A DNA stretch of 64,000 bases from Companilactobacillus nodensis DSM 19682 = JCM 14932 = NBRC 107160 (GCF_000615905.1 NZ_BAMN01000001.1:240330-304329), one strand, 5' to 3'. Shown: positions 39,671-49,291, counted from the first letter of the stretch. The notes: generated from the letters alone by a model not told the origin. Made by a program: numbers and translations.

Positions 39671-40691
39671 GATAGTTCGTGTTGTAAAGGGACGCCGTCC
39701 AAAGGTTGTTGTTATAGGTGGGGGAACTGGATTACCAGTTGTATTGAATAGTTTGAGAAACAAGGATGCTGATATCACAGCTATCGTGACCGTTGCCGAT
39801 GATGGCGGTTCGTCTGGTGTATTGAGAGATTACATCAACGTCGTACCACCTGGGGACATTCGTAACGTCTTAGCATCGTTATCTGACTTACCAAAAGTTG
39901 ATTTGGATGTTTTCCAATATCGTTTCAACAGTGACGATGACTTCTTCTCTGGTCATGCGATCGGAAATTTGATCATTGCTGCTTTGTCAGAAATGTCACC
40001 TAATATCTTTGATGCCGTTCAAGAACTATCTAAGATGATGCGTGTTGATGGTCGAGTATATCCTGCCAGCAATACGAAGTTGACACTGAACGCAGAATTC
40101 ACTGATGGAACTACTTTGTCAGGTGAGCATGAGATAACTCATTCAGGTAAGCACGTTAAGCGTGTCTGGGTGACTAATTCAGACAATCCTGACGAGACAC
40201 CCAAGTCACTATTACCAGTCGTCGCATCGATTATGCAGGCTGATGTCGTAGTCCTTGGACCAGGTAGTTTATTTACAAGTATCCTACCTAACTTGATGAT
40301 CAGTGACCTTGGCGAAGCAGTTCGTCAAACACCGGCTGAAGTTGTTTATATTTGTAATATCATGACGCAGATCGGTGAAACAGAAGGTTTCACCGATGCT
40401 GATCACGTCAATGTTTTGAATGAACATTTGGGTGGCAATTATATCGACACAGTACTTGTCAATACTCGTAATATTCCTGAAGGATATATGGATCACAAGA
40501 AGTATGACGAATATATCAGTCAAGTAAAACCAGATTTTAAAGCATTGAGAGATATGGGATGCCGCGTTATTCAAGATGACTTCTTATCATTGCACGATAA
40601 TGGAGCTTTCCACGATGGCAAAAAAATTGGTCGTGAAGTTTTGAATTTGGCATTTCAATCTGGAAATAGAAAAAATGAGGTGAGACACTAG
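39657..40691 (+). CDS. yvcK: YvcK-family gluconeogenesis/cell-shape factor
   Basis: A 344-residue protein of the CofD/YvcK family. The N-terminal [19 protein letters not shown] nucleotide-binding motif is followed by [14 protein letters not shown] and [14 protein letters not shown], and the family end includes [13 protein letters not shown]. YvcK binds UDP-sugars and is needed for growth on gluconeogenic carbon and for normal cell shape. The ATG at 39657 lies inside the end of rapZ, with AGAAGGT before it. Its stop overlaps the whiA GTG. Confidence 0.94.
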   Translation: MPTNRIVRVVKGRRPKVVVIGGGTGLPVVLNSLRNKDADITAIVTVADDGGSSGVLRDYINVVPPGDIRNVLASLSDLPKVDLDVFQYRFNSDDDFFSGHAIGNLIIAALSEMSPNIFDAVQELSKMMRVDGRVYPASNTKLTLNAEFTDGTTLSGEHEITHSGKHVKRVWVTNSDNPDETPKSLLPVVASIMQADVVVLGPGSLFTSILPNLMISDLGEAVRQTPAEVVYICNIMTQIGETEGFTDADHVNVLNEHLGGNYIDTVLVNTRNIPEGYMDHKKYDEYISQVKPDFKALRDMGCRVIQDDFLSLHDNGAFHDGKKIGREVLNLAFQSGNRKNEVRH

Positions 40692-41623
40692 TGGCTTCTT
40701 ATGCAAGTGAAGTAAAGAAGGAACTCACTAGTTTAGAAGTTCATCCCGAACATGCACGTGTTGAATTATCAGCCTTGCTGAGAATGAATGGTTCATTGAG
40801 TTTGCAGAACCATCATTTTGTTTTGACAGCGCAAACGGAGAATCCTGCGATTGCTCGTAGGATTTTTTCACTCATTAAGTTGCGTTACGGGATGGAATCA
40901 GAACTATTGGTCCGTAAAAAAATGAAGTTAAAAAAGAACAATCAATATCTTGTTCGTTTAAAATATGATACTGAAAAAGTCCTAAAGGATCTTGGTATCT
41001 TAGATGATACTGGATTATCGATCAATACTGATGTGCCAGAGGATATCCTCGATGAAGATCAACGTATGCGTTCATATCTTCGTGGAGCATTCTTGGCCAC
41101 TGGTAGCGTTAATAACCCTGAGACGTCAAGATATCACTTGGAGATTTATTCACTCTATGAATCTCACAACGCTGGTATTGCACAGATGATGAACCATTTT
41201 AATTTGAATGCTAGGGTTACGCAACGTCGTAACGGTTATATTGTGTATTTGAAGGAAGCTGAGAAAATTGCGGACTTCTTGCAAGTTGTTGGAGCAACCA
41301 ATGCTATGTTGAAGTTTGAAGATATTCGTATCGTCCGTGACATGCGTAATTCAGTTAACCGTCTGGTCAACTGCGAGAACGCTAATATCAATAAGACTGT
41401 CGCAGCGGCAGAACGCCAAGTTGAGAATATCAAGCATCTGCAAAGTACGATCGGCTTAGATTCATTACCTGTAAAATTACGTGAGATTGCTGTATTGAGA
41501 TTAGAGAATCCTGAAGTTTCTTTGAAGGAATTAGGAGATATGGTGCCGAGCGGTGCTATCTCTAAGTCTGGTATCAACCATCGATTACGTAAGTTGAATC
41601 AAATGGCTGAAGAAGCAGTTTAG
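40691..41623 (+). CDS. whiA: WhiA sporulation-type regulator / cell division protein
   Basis: The 310-residue protein has an N-terminal WhiA/homing-endonuclease-like (degenerate LAGLIDADG) region with [18 protein letters not shown]-terminal helix-turn-helix follows ([26 protein letters not shown]). In non-spore formers WhiA affects chromosome segregation and division. The start is GTG at 40691 with GAGGTGAG upstream, overlapping the yvcK stop by one base. A structured element like the one after rny begins within about 10 bases of its stop. Confidence 0.95.
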   Translation: MASYASEVKKELTSLEVHPEHARVELSALLRMNGSLSLQNHHFVLTAQTENPAIARRIFSLIKLRYGMESELLVRKKMKLKKNNQYLVRLKYDTEKVLKDLGILDDTGLSINTDVPEDILDEDQRMRSYLRGAFLATGSVNNPETSRYHLEIYSLYESHNAGIAQMMNHFNLNARVTQRRNGYIVYLKEAEKIADFLQVVGATNAMLKFEDIRIVRDMRNSVNRLVNCENANINKTVAAAERQVENIKHLQSTIGLDSLPVKLREIAVLRLENPEVSLKELGDMVPSGAISKSGINHRLRKLNQMAEEAV

Positions 41624-41630
41624 AGAAGAG

Positions 41631-41741
41631 AGCGTGTCAAAGGACGGTAACACCTGAGCATCACCTAGTCTAATTGATTTTACTACGGAGTAGTAAAACT
41701 ATTAGGCGTAGTGAGCGGAGGGTGTTGTCCTTTGTAAACGC
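41631..41741. other. Structured intergenic element, copy 2 (after whiA)
   Basis: Same architecture as copy 1. CAAAGGAC (41638-41645) pairs with GTCCTTTG (41727-41734), and AACACC (41649-41654) pairs with GGTGTT (41721-41726), again with GGT left unpaired. The internal blocks TGAGCATCACCTA and GTAGTGAGCGGAG flank an inner hairpin (TTTTACTAC/GTAGTAAAA). Helix bases differ from copy 1 but stay paired. It is followed by a terminator at 41766. Function unknown; RNA 3' UTR element or short repeat. Confidence 0.6.
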
Positions 41742-41765
41742 GTTTCAGATAGTAAAGTAGAACCC

Positions 41766-41800
41766 AAAAAATGAGACCTCATATGAGATCTCATTTTTTT
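41766..41800. terminator. Terminator between whiA and the ABC permease
   Basis: AATGAGA (41770-41776) pairs with TCTCATT (41789-41795), flanked by A and T runs, so it can act in both directions for the convergent genes. Confidence 0.8.
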
Positions 41801-41803
41801 ATT

Positions 41804-42917
41804 TTAAACTTTACGATAACGTTTCAAACCAACGATATTTAAGAATGTCAGTACGATCAGTATCCCTAGTAGAACGAAGATTTGAGGCCATAATGAAAAG
41901 ATTCCCGTTCCATGCATGATGATATCTGAGACAGCATCGCCAGAATACTTGATAGGGATAATGTAGGAGATATCACTGACAATGTGCCATTGAGTCTAAG
42001 GGGATGATTCCTGAGAAGAAGACTTGGGGAATAACCACGATTGGAATGAATTGCATCATTTGAAATTCTGACTTAGCAAAGGTCGATAGTAGGATACCAA
42101 ATGCTAAGGCAACCAAAGCCAGTATTAGATTGATGAAGATGACTGAGATGATATTACCTTTGACCTCAATTCCTAATAACCAAACAGTTACTACAACGAT
42201 AATGATTGTTTGGACGATTGCCAAGATACCGTAACTGAGCATGTAACCATAAACGATTTCTGAGCGTTTGACGGGTGTTGCGAGTAGTCTGTCGAGCGTT
42301 CCACTGGTACGTTCCTTGAGAAGTGCCATACCTGAGATCAAGAAGACGAAGAAGAAAACGAAGAATCCCATTAGAACTGGCAGAATCTTATCGAAGAAAC
42401 CTGTGTCCTTGTCACCATAGACATAATGATTATGTATTTTAGGAGTAGAAGTTTTTGAAGAGATACTTGGTGGAGTTTGACCAGTAAGTTTTGCCAGGGT
42501 TGTACTAGTTGTGATCAATTGGTTTTTCAGGTTGCTGACATTAGTCTTTGTCAGTGAAGCACCGAAAATTTGCTTAACAGCGGCTGTTTTTGTTGAATCA
42601 GTATTGGCATAAGTTAAATCATAATTGCTGCCTTTCTTTTGGATGATAGCATCGACCAATTCATCCTTTAGAGCCTTCTTAGCAGCTTTTTTTGTACTGT
42701 ATTTGTGTACATCGACGTGCTTAGTATTACTGAGATTACTGTTTAGTGAAGTGGGTAAGCCAACTGTCGCAACGTCAACATTTGTTGAAGCGTTGGAGTT
42801 AAAAATGAAACTCAATAATAGTAGGATAATTACTGGTGCGATGAACATTAGGGCCAATGTCCGTTTGTCTCTTAGAAGTTCTTTGATAACCCTTTTCATA
42901 ATTGCAATTGAGCGCAT
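41804..42917 (-). pseudogene. ABC-2 type transporter permease, frameshifted in this sequence
   Basis: From ATG 42917 the frame runs through one N-terminal helix, a large extracytoplasmic domain, and the ABC2_membrane helices (LPVLMGFFVFFFVFLISGMALLKERTSGTLDRLLATPVKR is typical). It hits a stop at 41973. One base missing near 41985 (GTGCCAT) restores MAHIVSDISYIIPIKYSGDAVSD and a last helix, ending RYRKV at 41804. The family includes YhgE/NatB-like and drug exporters that need a separate ATPase. None is adjacent, which is unusual. Substrate unknown; the indel is probably a sequence error. Confidence 0.8.
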
Positions 42918-42970
42918 TAGTATGTACCTTCCAATTTTAAAAATCTAACTTCTGATTTAAATATTACGTC

Positions 42971-42990
42971 AAGTGATTAGTTACTCACCT
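42971..42990. promoter_or_regulatory. Palindromic operator-like site before the ABC permease
   Basis: AAGTGATTAGTTACTCACCT is a 20-base near-palindrome (AxGTGAxTA...TAxTCACxT). On the minus strand it is directly followed by TTGACG, a -35-like hexamer. A TetR-type repressor site is plausible, but no regulator gene is adjacent. Confidence 0.45.
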
Positions 42991-43081
42991 TTTAAAAGTA
43001 ATAATATCATCATCAGATTTTTTGTCAATCTTTCGTGTACAAAAAAATCAAATCCTCAAAAGGAGAATTTGATTTAGTGAT

Positions 43082-44797
43082 TTAAATGTGAAATTTTTGA
43101 TAACCCAGATATCCAATTAGAGCGATGACTAAAACAAATGATACCCAAATCATATATGGATATAAATGGGGATAAGTACTGATGATAGAGATATTAGCTG
43201 TCTTCAAGTTATGGTCGTTGTTGATAGTTAAGAATCCTTTATTGTCAGTTGTCCATTTAACATTCTTGCCATTTACCGTGACATTGTAATTCAGTGACGA
43301 GTAACCAAATATTGGTAACTCCAAATTTCCTGATTCAAGGTGTTCTCCACGGTAACTGACACTGTTGTTAGTTGCGGCAGTCTTTGTTAAAGGTATTTCA
43401 TGATTGCCTTGTGTTGCCCAATGTTTCTTTAACTTATTTTGAATATCGAATGATAATGCCTGCCCATTGCTATTAGGCTCTATTGCAGTTTGCTGCGGTG
43501 CATAGTCAGGAATCAAAGTCCGTTGAATGGTTTCACTGTTGATACCACTTGAGGTTAATTTAACATCTTCATTTAATCCAACTGACTTATCGTAGGTAGC
43601 TGTAACAGTTGCCAGGCCTTTGCCGTGATTATAAATATAATTGGTAGTTACTTGAGTGGCTGCCGAGAGTGACAACACAGAGAGTAGTATCAAAATATAC
43701 TGGCTAACGTGTTCTTTAAAGTTCTCTAACAATAGTATTATGGGAATAACACTAAGGAAAAGCGCAAAGCGCCAACTTGATTCTTGAAAGTTGTTGATAA
43801 CGGGAACATGGTTGAAGATCGCCCAGGGTGTCATGTCAGTACTTAGAACAAGCAGTAGTGCTTCAATCAAAATGTAGGGCATAAGTTTTTTGATTTTTTT
43901 CTTATCGAATCCAACAAACACAATCAGCAGAATAATCATTGATAATGTTGAAAAGGCGACACGTGCATTCCATTTTGAATTGGTAAACAGCATCGTGATT
44001 GGATCGGCAATGATATTACCCTTACCAAATGGTGCCAGCAAGCCAGTTTTAGAAATAGTTATTATGCGATAGATGATGGGAATGCAGAGAATAACTGTGA
44101 TGATTCCAGCAATGATCAAGTTGATCCAAGGTTTGATATTCTTGTCTTTGATTGATTTAACAATCAAGAATACTCCGGCAATCATTGATAGAGCGATGGC
44201 ACTAAGTAAGTGGGAGTTAATAACGATTGTCATCAGCAAACCTAATTTGATCGCCAAAGTGTAATTCAATTTGTTGTCTTCAATAATATCTTTGAAGGTG
44301 AACAGAATAGGAAAAATGAATGCCAGAACAATTGCTGTTCCTGGTTGAAATTCCGTCGTTATGTCACGTAGGACTGCACCAGAATATGTGAAGATAAGTG
44401 CAGCCATACTTGAGTTGAAACTATTGTATCGTTTGTTCAGTGACAAAAAGGTTACGATAAATGTTAATGCTGCAATTAAAACTTTGACAGCAATTATCTG
44501 ATGGATCGGTGACAACATGTCGGTCACGAAGATAAATGGCCAGAGTGTGAAGTCAGGGTACATTCCATTAACAGCCTGTCCGGCTGAGAAGAAAGTATCG
44601 AAGTTCAACCAACCAGGCAAGTTTCCATTTAAGAATGCCTGTCTGATTTCATAGACACGTTGAGTATGGAAGAAAGTATCACTTCCTGAGATCATATAGT
44701 TGAAGTGAAATTGCCAAATCATCCAACCAAATAGTGTGATAAAAAATAGCAAAATTACTGAGATGGTCTTCTTGTTAATACGATTTTGAGTATTCAT
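43082..44797 (-). CDS. Large integral membrane protein, GT-C glycosyltransferase / YfhO-like
   Basis: A protein of about 571 residues with roughly eleven membrane helices and a soluble C-terminal part ending in another helix. After the first helix comes FNYMISGSDTFFHTQRVYEIR and then FFSAGQAVNGMYPDFTLWP. An acidic first loop with D/H residues is typical of GT-C lipid-sugar transferases and of the '6-pyruvoyl-tetrahydropterin synthase-related' membrane family. It may glycosylate teichoic acid or lipid, but the substrate is unknown. The ATG at 44797 was chosen because GGGGGAC lies just upstream. Confidence 0.7.
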   Translation of the reverse strand: MNTQNRINKKTISVILLFFITLFGWMIWQFHFNYMISGSDTFFHTQRVYEIRQAFLNGNLPGWLNFDTFFSAGQAVNGMYPDFTLWPFIFVTDMLSPIHQIIAVKVLIAALTFIVTFLSLNKRYNSFNSSMAALIFTYSGAVLRDITTEFQPGTAIVLAFIFPILFTFKDIIEDNKLNYTLAIKLGLLMTIVINSHLLSAIALSMIAGVFLIVKSIKDKNIKPWINLIIAGIITVILCIPIIYRIITISKTGLLAPFGKGNIIADPITMLFTNSKWNARVAFSTLSMIILLIVFVGFDKKKIKKLMPYILIEALLLVLSTDMTPWAIFNHVPVINNFQESSWRFALFLSVIPIILLLENFKEHVSQYILILLSVLSLSAATQVTTNYIYNHGKGLATVTATYDKSVGLNEDVKLTSSGINSETIQRTLIPDYAPQQTAIEPNSNGQALSFDIQNKLKKHWATQGNHEIPLTKTAATNNSVSYRGEHLESGNLELPIFGYSSLNYNVTVNGKNVKWTTDNKGFLTINNDHNLKTANISIISTYPHLYPYMIWVSFVLVIALIGYLGYQKFHI

Positions 44798-44843
44798 AAA
44801 GTCCCCCATAATTAATAATCCAGAAATTAATTATACTTCTAAT

Positions 44844-44879
44844 ACAAAAAACTGCGACCTGGGGGTTGCAGTTTTTTGT
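44844..44879. terminator. Bidirectional terminator-like hairpin upstream of the YfhO-like gene
   Basis: A 16-base-pair stem (44844-44859 with 44864-44879) with A run and T run on opposite sides. It lies upstream of the minus-strand membrane gene, so it may end transcription coming from the palindromic element or the MFS gene region. Confidence 0.75.
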
Positions 44880-44901
44880 GTGGCTTTGGTTGTTTGTCTC
44901 C

Positions 44902-45067
44902 GATTGCAAGATATTATATCTGCCGTGGGGACCAGTTCCAGCCGTAAGGCGGTCTGTAACTTCGACTTGAAGCTTTGCTTCGCAAATCTCCAAGCTCGTC
45001 CGTAGTGTAAGAACGGGAAGGCCACCGTCCTAACGCTACCCTCACTGCAGTATAATATCTTGCAATC
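44902..45067. repeat. Long palindromic intergenic element A
   Basis: The arms at 44902-44923 and 45047-45067 are inverted copies, 21 of 22 positions with one extra T. The 123-base centre is richer in GC than its surroundings and holds smaller hairpins such as GCCGTAAGGC and CTTGAAG...CTTCG. Open frames here are short and lack any known motif, so I do not call a gene. It looks like a large structured RNA or a miniature mobile/repetitive element. Confidence 0.6.
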
Positions 45068-45136
45068 TCCGACTAGGTTTTCAGGTTCTATTTTAAGTTA
45101 GTTTTATATTGTGTAACGAAATAAATATCAGCCGGA

Positions 45137-45268
45137 GATAAAAATTGATTGAGCTAACAGCACAGGGCGACTTTTAAAATTCACGAACTATGTGAAGTTC
45201 AAAATCGAGATTTAAGACCGCTTCTCAGGCTTACATCGGTCCCACAGCAAGCTCAATCATTTTTTATC
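45137..45268. repeat. Long palindromic intergenic element B
   Basis: The arms at 45137-45155 and 45250-45268 are inverted copies matching at 18 of 19 positions. The 94-base centre holds a TTCAC/GTGAA hairpin and an ACCG/CGGT helix. On the plus strand the right arm ends in a T run; on the minus strand it starts seven bases after the MFS exporter stop, so it may also act as that gene's terminator. It lies 70 bases from element A. Confidence 0.6.
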
Positions 45269-45275
45269 GTAGGCG

Positions 45276-46658
45276 TTAATCCTTCTGATTCTTAATAAGC
45301 AAAGCGAAGACAAAACCAATGATTGCCATTGCACAGAAGAAACCAAAGACATAGTGATAACCGATCAATCCCAGGTTAGCTGATAATCCGTGGTTTTGGT
45401 TAGCAGTTACTAGAATCAAAGTTGCCAGTGAAACTCCAAGCGATCCTAATAACTGACGTACGGTTGTGATAATAGCAGTACCATGGGGGATCAAACTCTC
45501 AGGTAATGAATTACCACCTAGTGTAGTTGCTGGCATCATGACGAAGGCATTACCTCCTTCAATTAACATAGCAATCAAGATCATTGGCCAGATACCGAGC
45601 TTCATATTTAAGAAGAATAAGAGGACCCAGCCGATAACGATCATCGACATACCAGAGATCAGTGTTTTCTTGAAACCTATCTTGTCAGCTAGTTTACCAG
45701 TTAATGGATTCAAGATGCTTAATAGAATAGCAGGTGGAACTAGTGCTAATCCTGATACCAATACTGAAGTATGCAAGATATTTTGATAATACAGTGGATA
45801 AATAATTGTAACAACGATCAATGAAATATATGAGAATCCAGTTAGTAAGACCGATAAGTCAAAGTTGAAGTTCTTCATGACTTTTAAGTCTAGTAGTGGT
45901 TCATCTTTAGTCAACTGACGGTGAATAAATAAGGCGGAGAGAATCAAGCTGACTACTAGCAAAATTATCAGGTTGGTTGATAGTTTGTGTTGACTACCAG
46001 CTTGATTGACTACATATAATAAGCCGATGATTCCAAGTAAGTAGACGATCGACAAGCTGTCGAGTTTTACTTTGTGACGCGGCATAACGTCCTTGATATA
46101 GATTAAACCAGTGATGAAGATCACAATCATTATCAATAAGAAGATAACGAATAATCCTTGCCATTGTAAGAAGTTCAATACGATACCTGAAATAATAGGT
46201 CCAGATGCTAGGGCGGAACCCATGACTAAACCAGCGAAGCCCATCGTGGTTCCACGACCTTCTTCAGGAGTGATAGTCATAAGAACCGATTGAAATGATG
46301 GGAAGAGAATTCCGACACCGATTGCTTCCAAGGCTCTACCAAGCATTGCCATAGCAAAGTTTTGTGCCAAGATGATGATTAGTGTCCCGATTGCGAATAT
46401 CCCAACAACTCCTAAGAATATTTTTTTGAATGAAATATTATTTAAGAGCCAAGGACTGATCGGCATCATGATACTCATGATCAACATGAAGCCAGTTGTT
46501 AGCCATTGAATGGTTGGAGCTGTAACACCGAAGAACTTCATTAATGTCGGATAGGCAGTTGATAGGGATGACTGACTGATCGACATGGTGAACGTTCCTG
46601 ATAACAGCGTGATGATGAATAATTTACGTTTTAGTGCGTTATTAATTGTACTGTCCAT
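45276..46658 (-). CDS. MFS drug exporter, DHA2 (EmrB/QacA) family
   Basis: A 460-residue permease with about 14 membrane helices. The family C-motif is seen as LVMGSALASGPIISG, and the N-terminal part shows STAYPTLMKFFGVTAPTIQWLTTGFMLIMSIMMP, typical of DHA2 proton-driven multidrug exporters. ATG 46658 has a strong GGAGGTTAAAT ribosome site; five extra upstream codons exist but overlap that site. Upstream lies an AT-rich 400-base region with repeated ATATCATG motifs, likely a control region. No regulator gene is adjacent. Confidence 0.88.
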   Translation of the reverse strand: MDSTINNALKRKLFIITLLSGTFTMSISQSSLSTAYPTLMKFFGVTAPTIQWLTTGFMLIMSIMMPISPWLLNNISFKKIFLGVVGIFAIGTLIIILAQNFAMAMLGRALEAIGVGILFPSFQSVLMTITPEEGRGTTMGFAGLVMGSALASGPIISGIVLNFLQWQGLFVIFLLIMIVIFITGLIYIKDVMPRHKVKLDSLSIVYLLGIIGLLYVVNQAGSQHKLSTNLIILLVVSLILSALFIHRQLTKDEPLLDLKVMKNFNFDLSVLLTGFSYISLIVVTIIYPLYYQNILHTSVLVSGLALVPPAILLSILNPLTGKLADKIGFKKTLISGMSMIVIGWVLLFFLNMKLGIWPMILIAMLIEGGNAFVMMPATTLGGNSLPESLIPHGTAIITTVRQLLGSLGVSLATLILVTANQNHGLSANLGLIGYHYVFGFFCAMAIIGFVFALLIKNQKD

Positions 46659-46740
46659 ATATTTAACCTCCAAAGATTAGAATAGACTTATTTGAAGTTT
46701 TCGTCTATGGACATCCGGTAGGCTTATTGATGATAATTAA

Positions 46741-46816
46741 ATATCATGAATTTATATATATCATGCAATTATTATAATTATAGTAAAATGATATAATACA
46801 TATGATATCATGATAT
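46741..46816. promoter_or_regulatory. ATATCATG repeat region upstream of the MFS exporter
   Basis: ATATCATG occurs at 46741-46748, 46758-46765 and 46805-46812; the last is part of the palindrome ATATCATGATAT (46805-46816). The surroundings are more than 80% A+T. A MarR- or TetR-type repressor could bind here. This is the first half of a gene-free stretch (46674-47073). Confidence 0.4.
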
Positions 46817-46891
46817 ATTTATATCGCTAAAATTAGAATATAATGACTTATCTTTAATTTTATAAGCAAAAAAACAAATAAAAAGTAACTA

Positions 46892-46938
46892 AAAAAAGAT
46901 AATACTCACTTTCAATAGAAATGGGTATTATCTTTTTT
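46892..46938. terminator. Terminator-like hairpin in the divergent gap
   Basis: A-rich sequence then GATAATACTCA pairs with TGGGTATTATC across a 14-base loop and runs into six T residues. It is symmetrical, so it could work both ways. No gene end lies before it on either strand, so its purpose is unclear. Confidence 0.65.
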
Positions 46939-47073
46939 ATGTATTCATAAACTAAATAACATAGTATATAAAATATCATATATTGTAAAGTTTTATTATA
47001 AAATACGGTTTATTCAATAATATGATAAATTGTATACTTATTTGTGAAAAATAATATTATATTTGGAGGTTAA

Positions 47074-48186
47074 ATGATGAATAGGGGAAAAGCAGCAAAA
47101 CTAGGTTTAGTCACGCTATTTTCTACTTTAGCATTGGGTACATTTGTTGTTCAAAATAATATTGAGGTGAATGCTGCACCTTTAGGAACTGAATTGCAAT
47201 ATTACTTGAATGACCCAACGCCAGCACCATCTAAGTTTTTGAATATTTGGAATTCTAATGGTTACGATCTGCAACCAGATCCTGTCTACAACATTCAAGT
47301 TAACGATGCTACCAAGACAATTTATACAGATGCCGCACGTTCAGTTTGGTCAGTTATCGGTGGAGTTTTCGATGCACCGCATTACAGATGGTACAAATCA
47401 GACGATGGTAAGACTTGGACTGAGGTACCTGAATGGCAAAATGGTCACAGAAAGAATATGCCAATTAATGCCACCGAAGAAGGAACAACTTGGTATCAAT
47501 TAGATACACAGTATTGGAATTATTTAACTGGTTGGTTGACTAAGACGCACATTTATTCAAACGTCACACAAGTCAATGCATTGACTGAAAGCATCGATGC
47601 TGATTCTGTGAATGTGTCAACTGATAGTGATTATATCTACAACATTAGTGATGAATTGATGAATGTAACTTACGCACACGCAACAGTTAATCCAACTAAC
47701 GCAACTGGTACGATCAAATGGTCAACTGATAATCCAGATCTAATAACAATCGACAAGAATACTGGTAAAATAACTGCCAACTCAAAAGGTTCAGTTGGAA
47801 AAGCCTCAGTTATAGCGACATATACTGGTTCAACTGAAAGTAATGTTAAAACGGTTGTTGGCCGTTCGCAGGTAACTGTTGGTGGTGGTTTGAATAATCA
47901 AACTGCAAAAGTCGGTGGAACAGCCACCTTTAAATTGCAGGGTAATACCGATGACTTCTATGGTTACTGGGATGATAACAATATTTCAGTTGAATGGTAT
48001 TCAAAACAAGCTACTCAAAAAGATAGTAAAGAGAAATTACTTGGTTCGACAACTAATCTTTATTACACGACTAACCCGGTATCGAAAGAAAATGATGCCG
48101 ATCAATATAGAGCAAAGATAATTATGCGCAAAGGTACAAAGAAAACTACATTAACTACAAACTGGGCAACGTTATCAGTTAAATAG
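47074..48186 (+). CDS. Secreted Ig/BIG2-type protein, twin 1
   Basis: A 370-residue exported protein. The signal peptide covers about residues 1-35 (cleavage near VNA-AP). A first Ig-like domain (about 45-160) carries KFLNIWNSNGYDLQP, AARSVWSV and PHYRWYKSDDGKTWTEV. A BIG2-like domain (about 195-275) has GTIKWSTDNPDLITIDKNTG, and a second Ig-like domain (about 278-370) ends NWATLSVK. There is no membrane anchor, LPXTG or WxL end, so it is released or held by a partner. It is followed 13 bases later by a paralogue. Function unknown; likely a surface or adhesion role. Confidence 0.75.
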   Translation: MMNRGKAAKLGLVTLFSTLALGTFVVQNNIEVNAAPLGTELQYYLNDPTPAPSKFLNIWNSNGYDLQPDPVYNIQVNDATKTIYTDAARSVWSVIGGVFDAPHYRWYKSDDGKTWTEVPEWQNGHRKNMPINATEEGTTWYQLDTQYWNYLTGWLTKTHIYSNVTQVNALTESIDADSVNVSTDSDYIYNISDELMNVTYAHATVNPTNATGTIKWSTDNPDLITIDKNTGKITANSKGSVGKASVIATYTGSTESNVKTVVGRSQVTVGGGLNNQTAKVGGTATFKLQGNTDDFYGYWDDNNISVEWYSKQATQKDSKEKLLGSTTNLYYTTNPVSKENDADQYRAKIIMRKGTKKTTLTTNWATLSVK

Positions 48187-48199
48187 GGAGAGTTCAATT

Positions 48200-49282
48200 A
48201 TGAATAATATCAAGCTTAAACGCTATGGACTATTTTTGTTCGTTATTTTATTGATGCTAGGAGTATTTTCTACCCAAGATACACAAGCGGCAGAAGTGGG
48301 AACACCATTGACCAATAGTGCTTTCACGGCAACACCTGAACCTAACAAATTCTTGAATATCTGGAATACCAATGGTTATGATCTTCAACCAGAGGCGGTT
48401 ACTTATAAGGTTGTTGGCAATGAGATCACACTGAACACTGATGCTGCTCGTTCAGTGTGGAGTGTCTTGGGTGGAGTCTTTGATGCACCACATTACAGAT
48501 GGTACAAATCAGACGATGGGATTAGTTGGACTGAGGTTCCTGAATGGCAAAATGGTCATCGTAAGAACTTGCCAATTCAAACAACGGAACAAAGTCGAAC
48601 TTGGTATCAATTAGACACACAATATTGGAATTACTTAACAGGTTGGGTAGCTAAGACACATATTTATTCAACTGTTGCAGAAGTTAATGCAGTTAACGTT
48701 CCAACTAATGCAACTGGTGTCAGCATAAGCACAGACAGTGATTACATTTATAACAATAGTGAAGGTCAAGTTAATACTACTTATGCACATGCGATTGTTG
48801 ATCCAATCAGTTCAACTGGTAAGGTCACATGGAGCGTCGATAATATTAACTTAGCTACAGTTGATAGCACGGGTAAGATCACGGCTAACGATAAGAGCTT
48901 ATCCGGTGTAGTTAAGGTTACTGGGACATTCCGCAATATGGATACTTCATTCGTAATTGGAACCACATATGTTCAAGTGGGTGGCGGATTAGATAACCAA
49001 ACTGTTCCATCTGGTCAACCAGCTACCTTCACACTTCGTGGTGATACGAATAGTCTGACAGGAGTTATTAATGACAATCGTATCAAGATCGAGTGGTATA
49101 AGAAAGCTCCAGGTAAAACAAAAGCAGAATATTTAGGTAAGAGTAATAGCGTTTCATACACGACAGCTAATACAACTGCTTCAGATAATGGAACACAATA
49201 TCAAGCAAAGATAACTCTTAAAGAAGGTTCTAAGAGTACGACTATAAAAACTAACTGGGCAACTCTCTACGCTAGTTATTAA
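48200..49282 (+). CDS. Secreted Ig/BIG2-type protein, twin 2
   Basis: A 360-residue paralogue of the preceding protein. It has a signal peptide (about 1-31, ending DTQAAEV) and the same three-part layout. The first domain is almost identical in its core (PHYRWYKSDDG, EVPEWQNGHRKN, WYQLDTQYWNYLTGW), while the BIG2 and last Ig-like domains differ more. It ends NWATLYASY, again without anchor. Same operon as twin 1 (13-base gap, GGGAGAG site); a terminator follows. The unequal conservation suggests the first domain carries the shared binding function. Confidence 0.75.
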   Translation: MNNIKLKRYGLFLFVILLMLGVFSTQDTQAAEVGTPLTNSAFTATPEPNKFLNIWNTNGYDLQPEAVTYKVVGNEITLNTDAARSVWSVLGGVFDAPHYRWYKSDDGISWTEVPEWQNGHRKNLPIQTTEQSRTWYQLDTQYWNYLTGWVAKTHIYSTVAEVNAVNVPTNATGVSISTDSDYIYNNSEGQVNTTYAHAIVDPISSTGKVTWSVDNINLATVDSTGKITANDKSLSGVVKVTGTFRNMDTSFVIGTTYVQVGGGLDNQTVPSGQPATFTLRGDTNSLTGVINDNRIKIEWYKKAPGKTKAEYLGKSNSVSYTTANTTASDNGTQYQAKITLKEGSKSTTIKTNWATLYASY

Positions 49283-49291
49283 TTATATTTA

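Noticed and set aside
44775..45025. Overlapping minus-strand open frames of 64 and 72 codons inside palindrome A
   Set aside because: No ribosome site, no known motif, and they lie in a palindromic structured region; better explained as non-coding.
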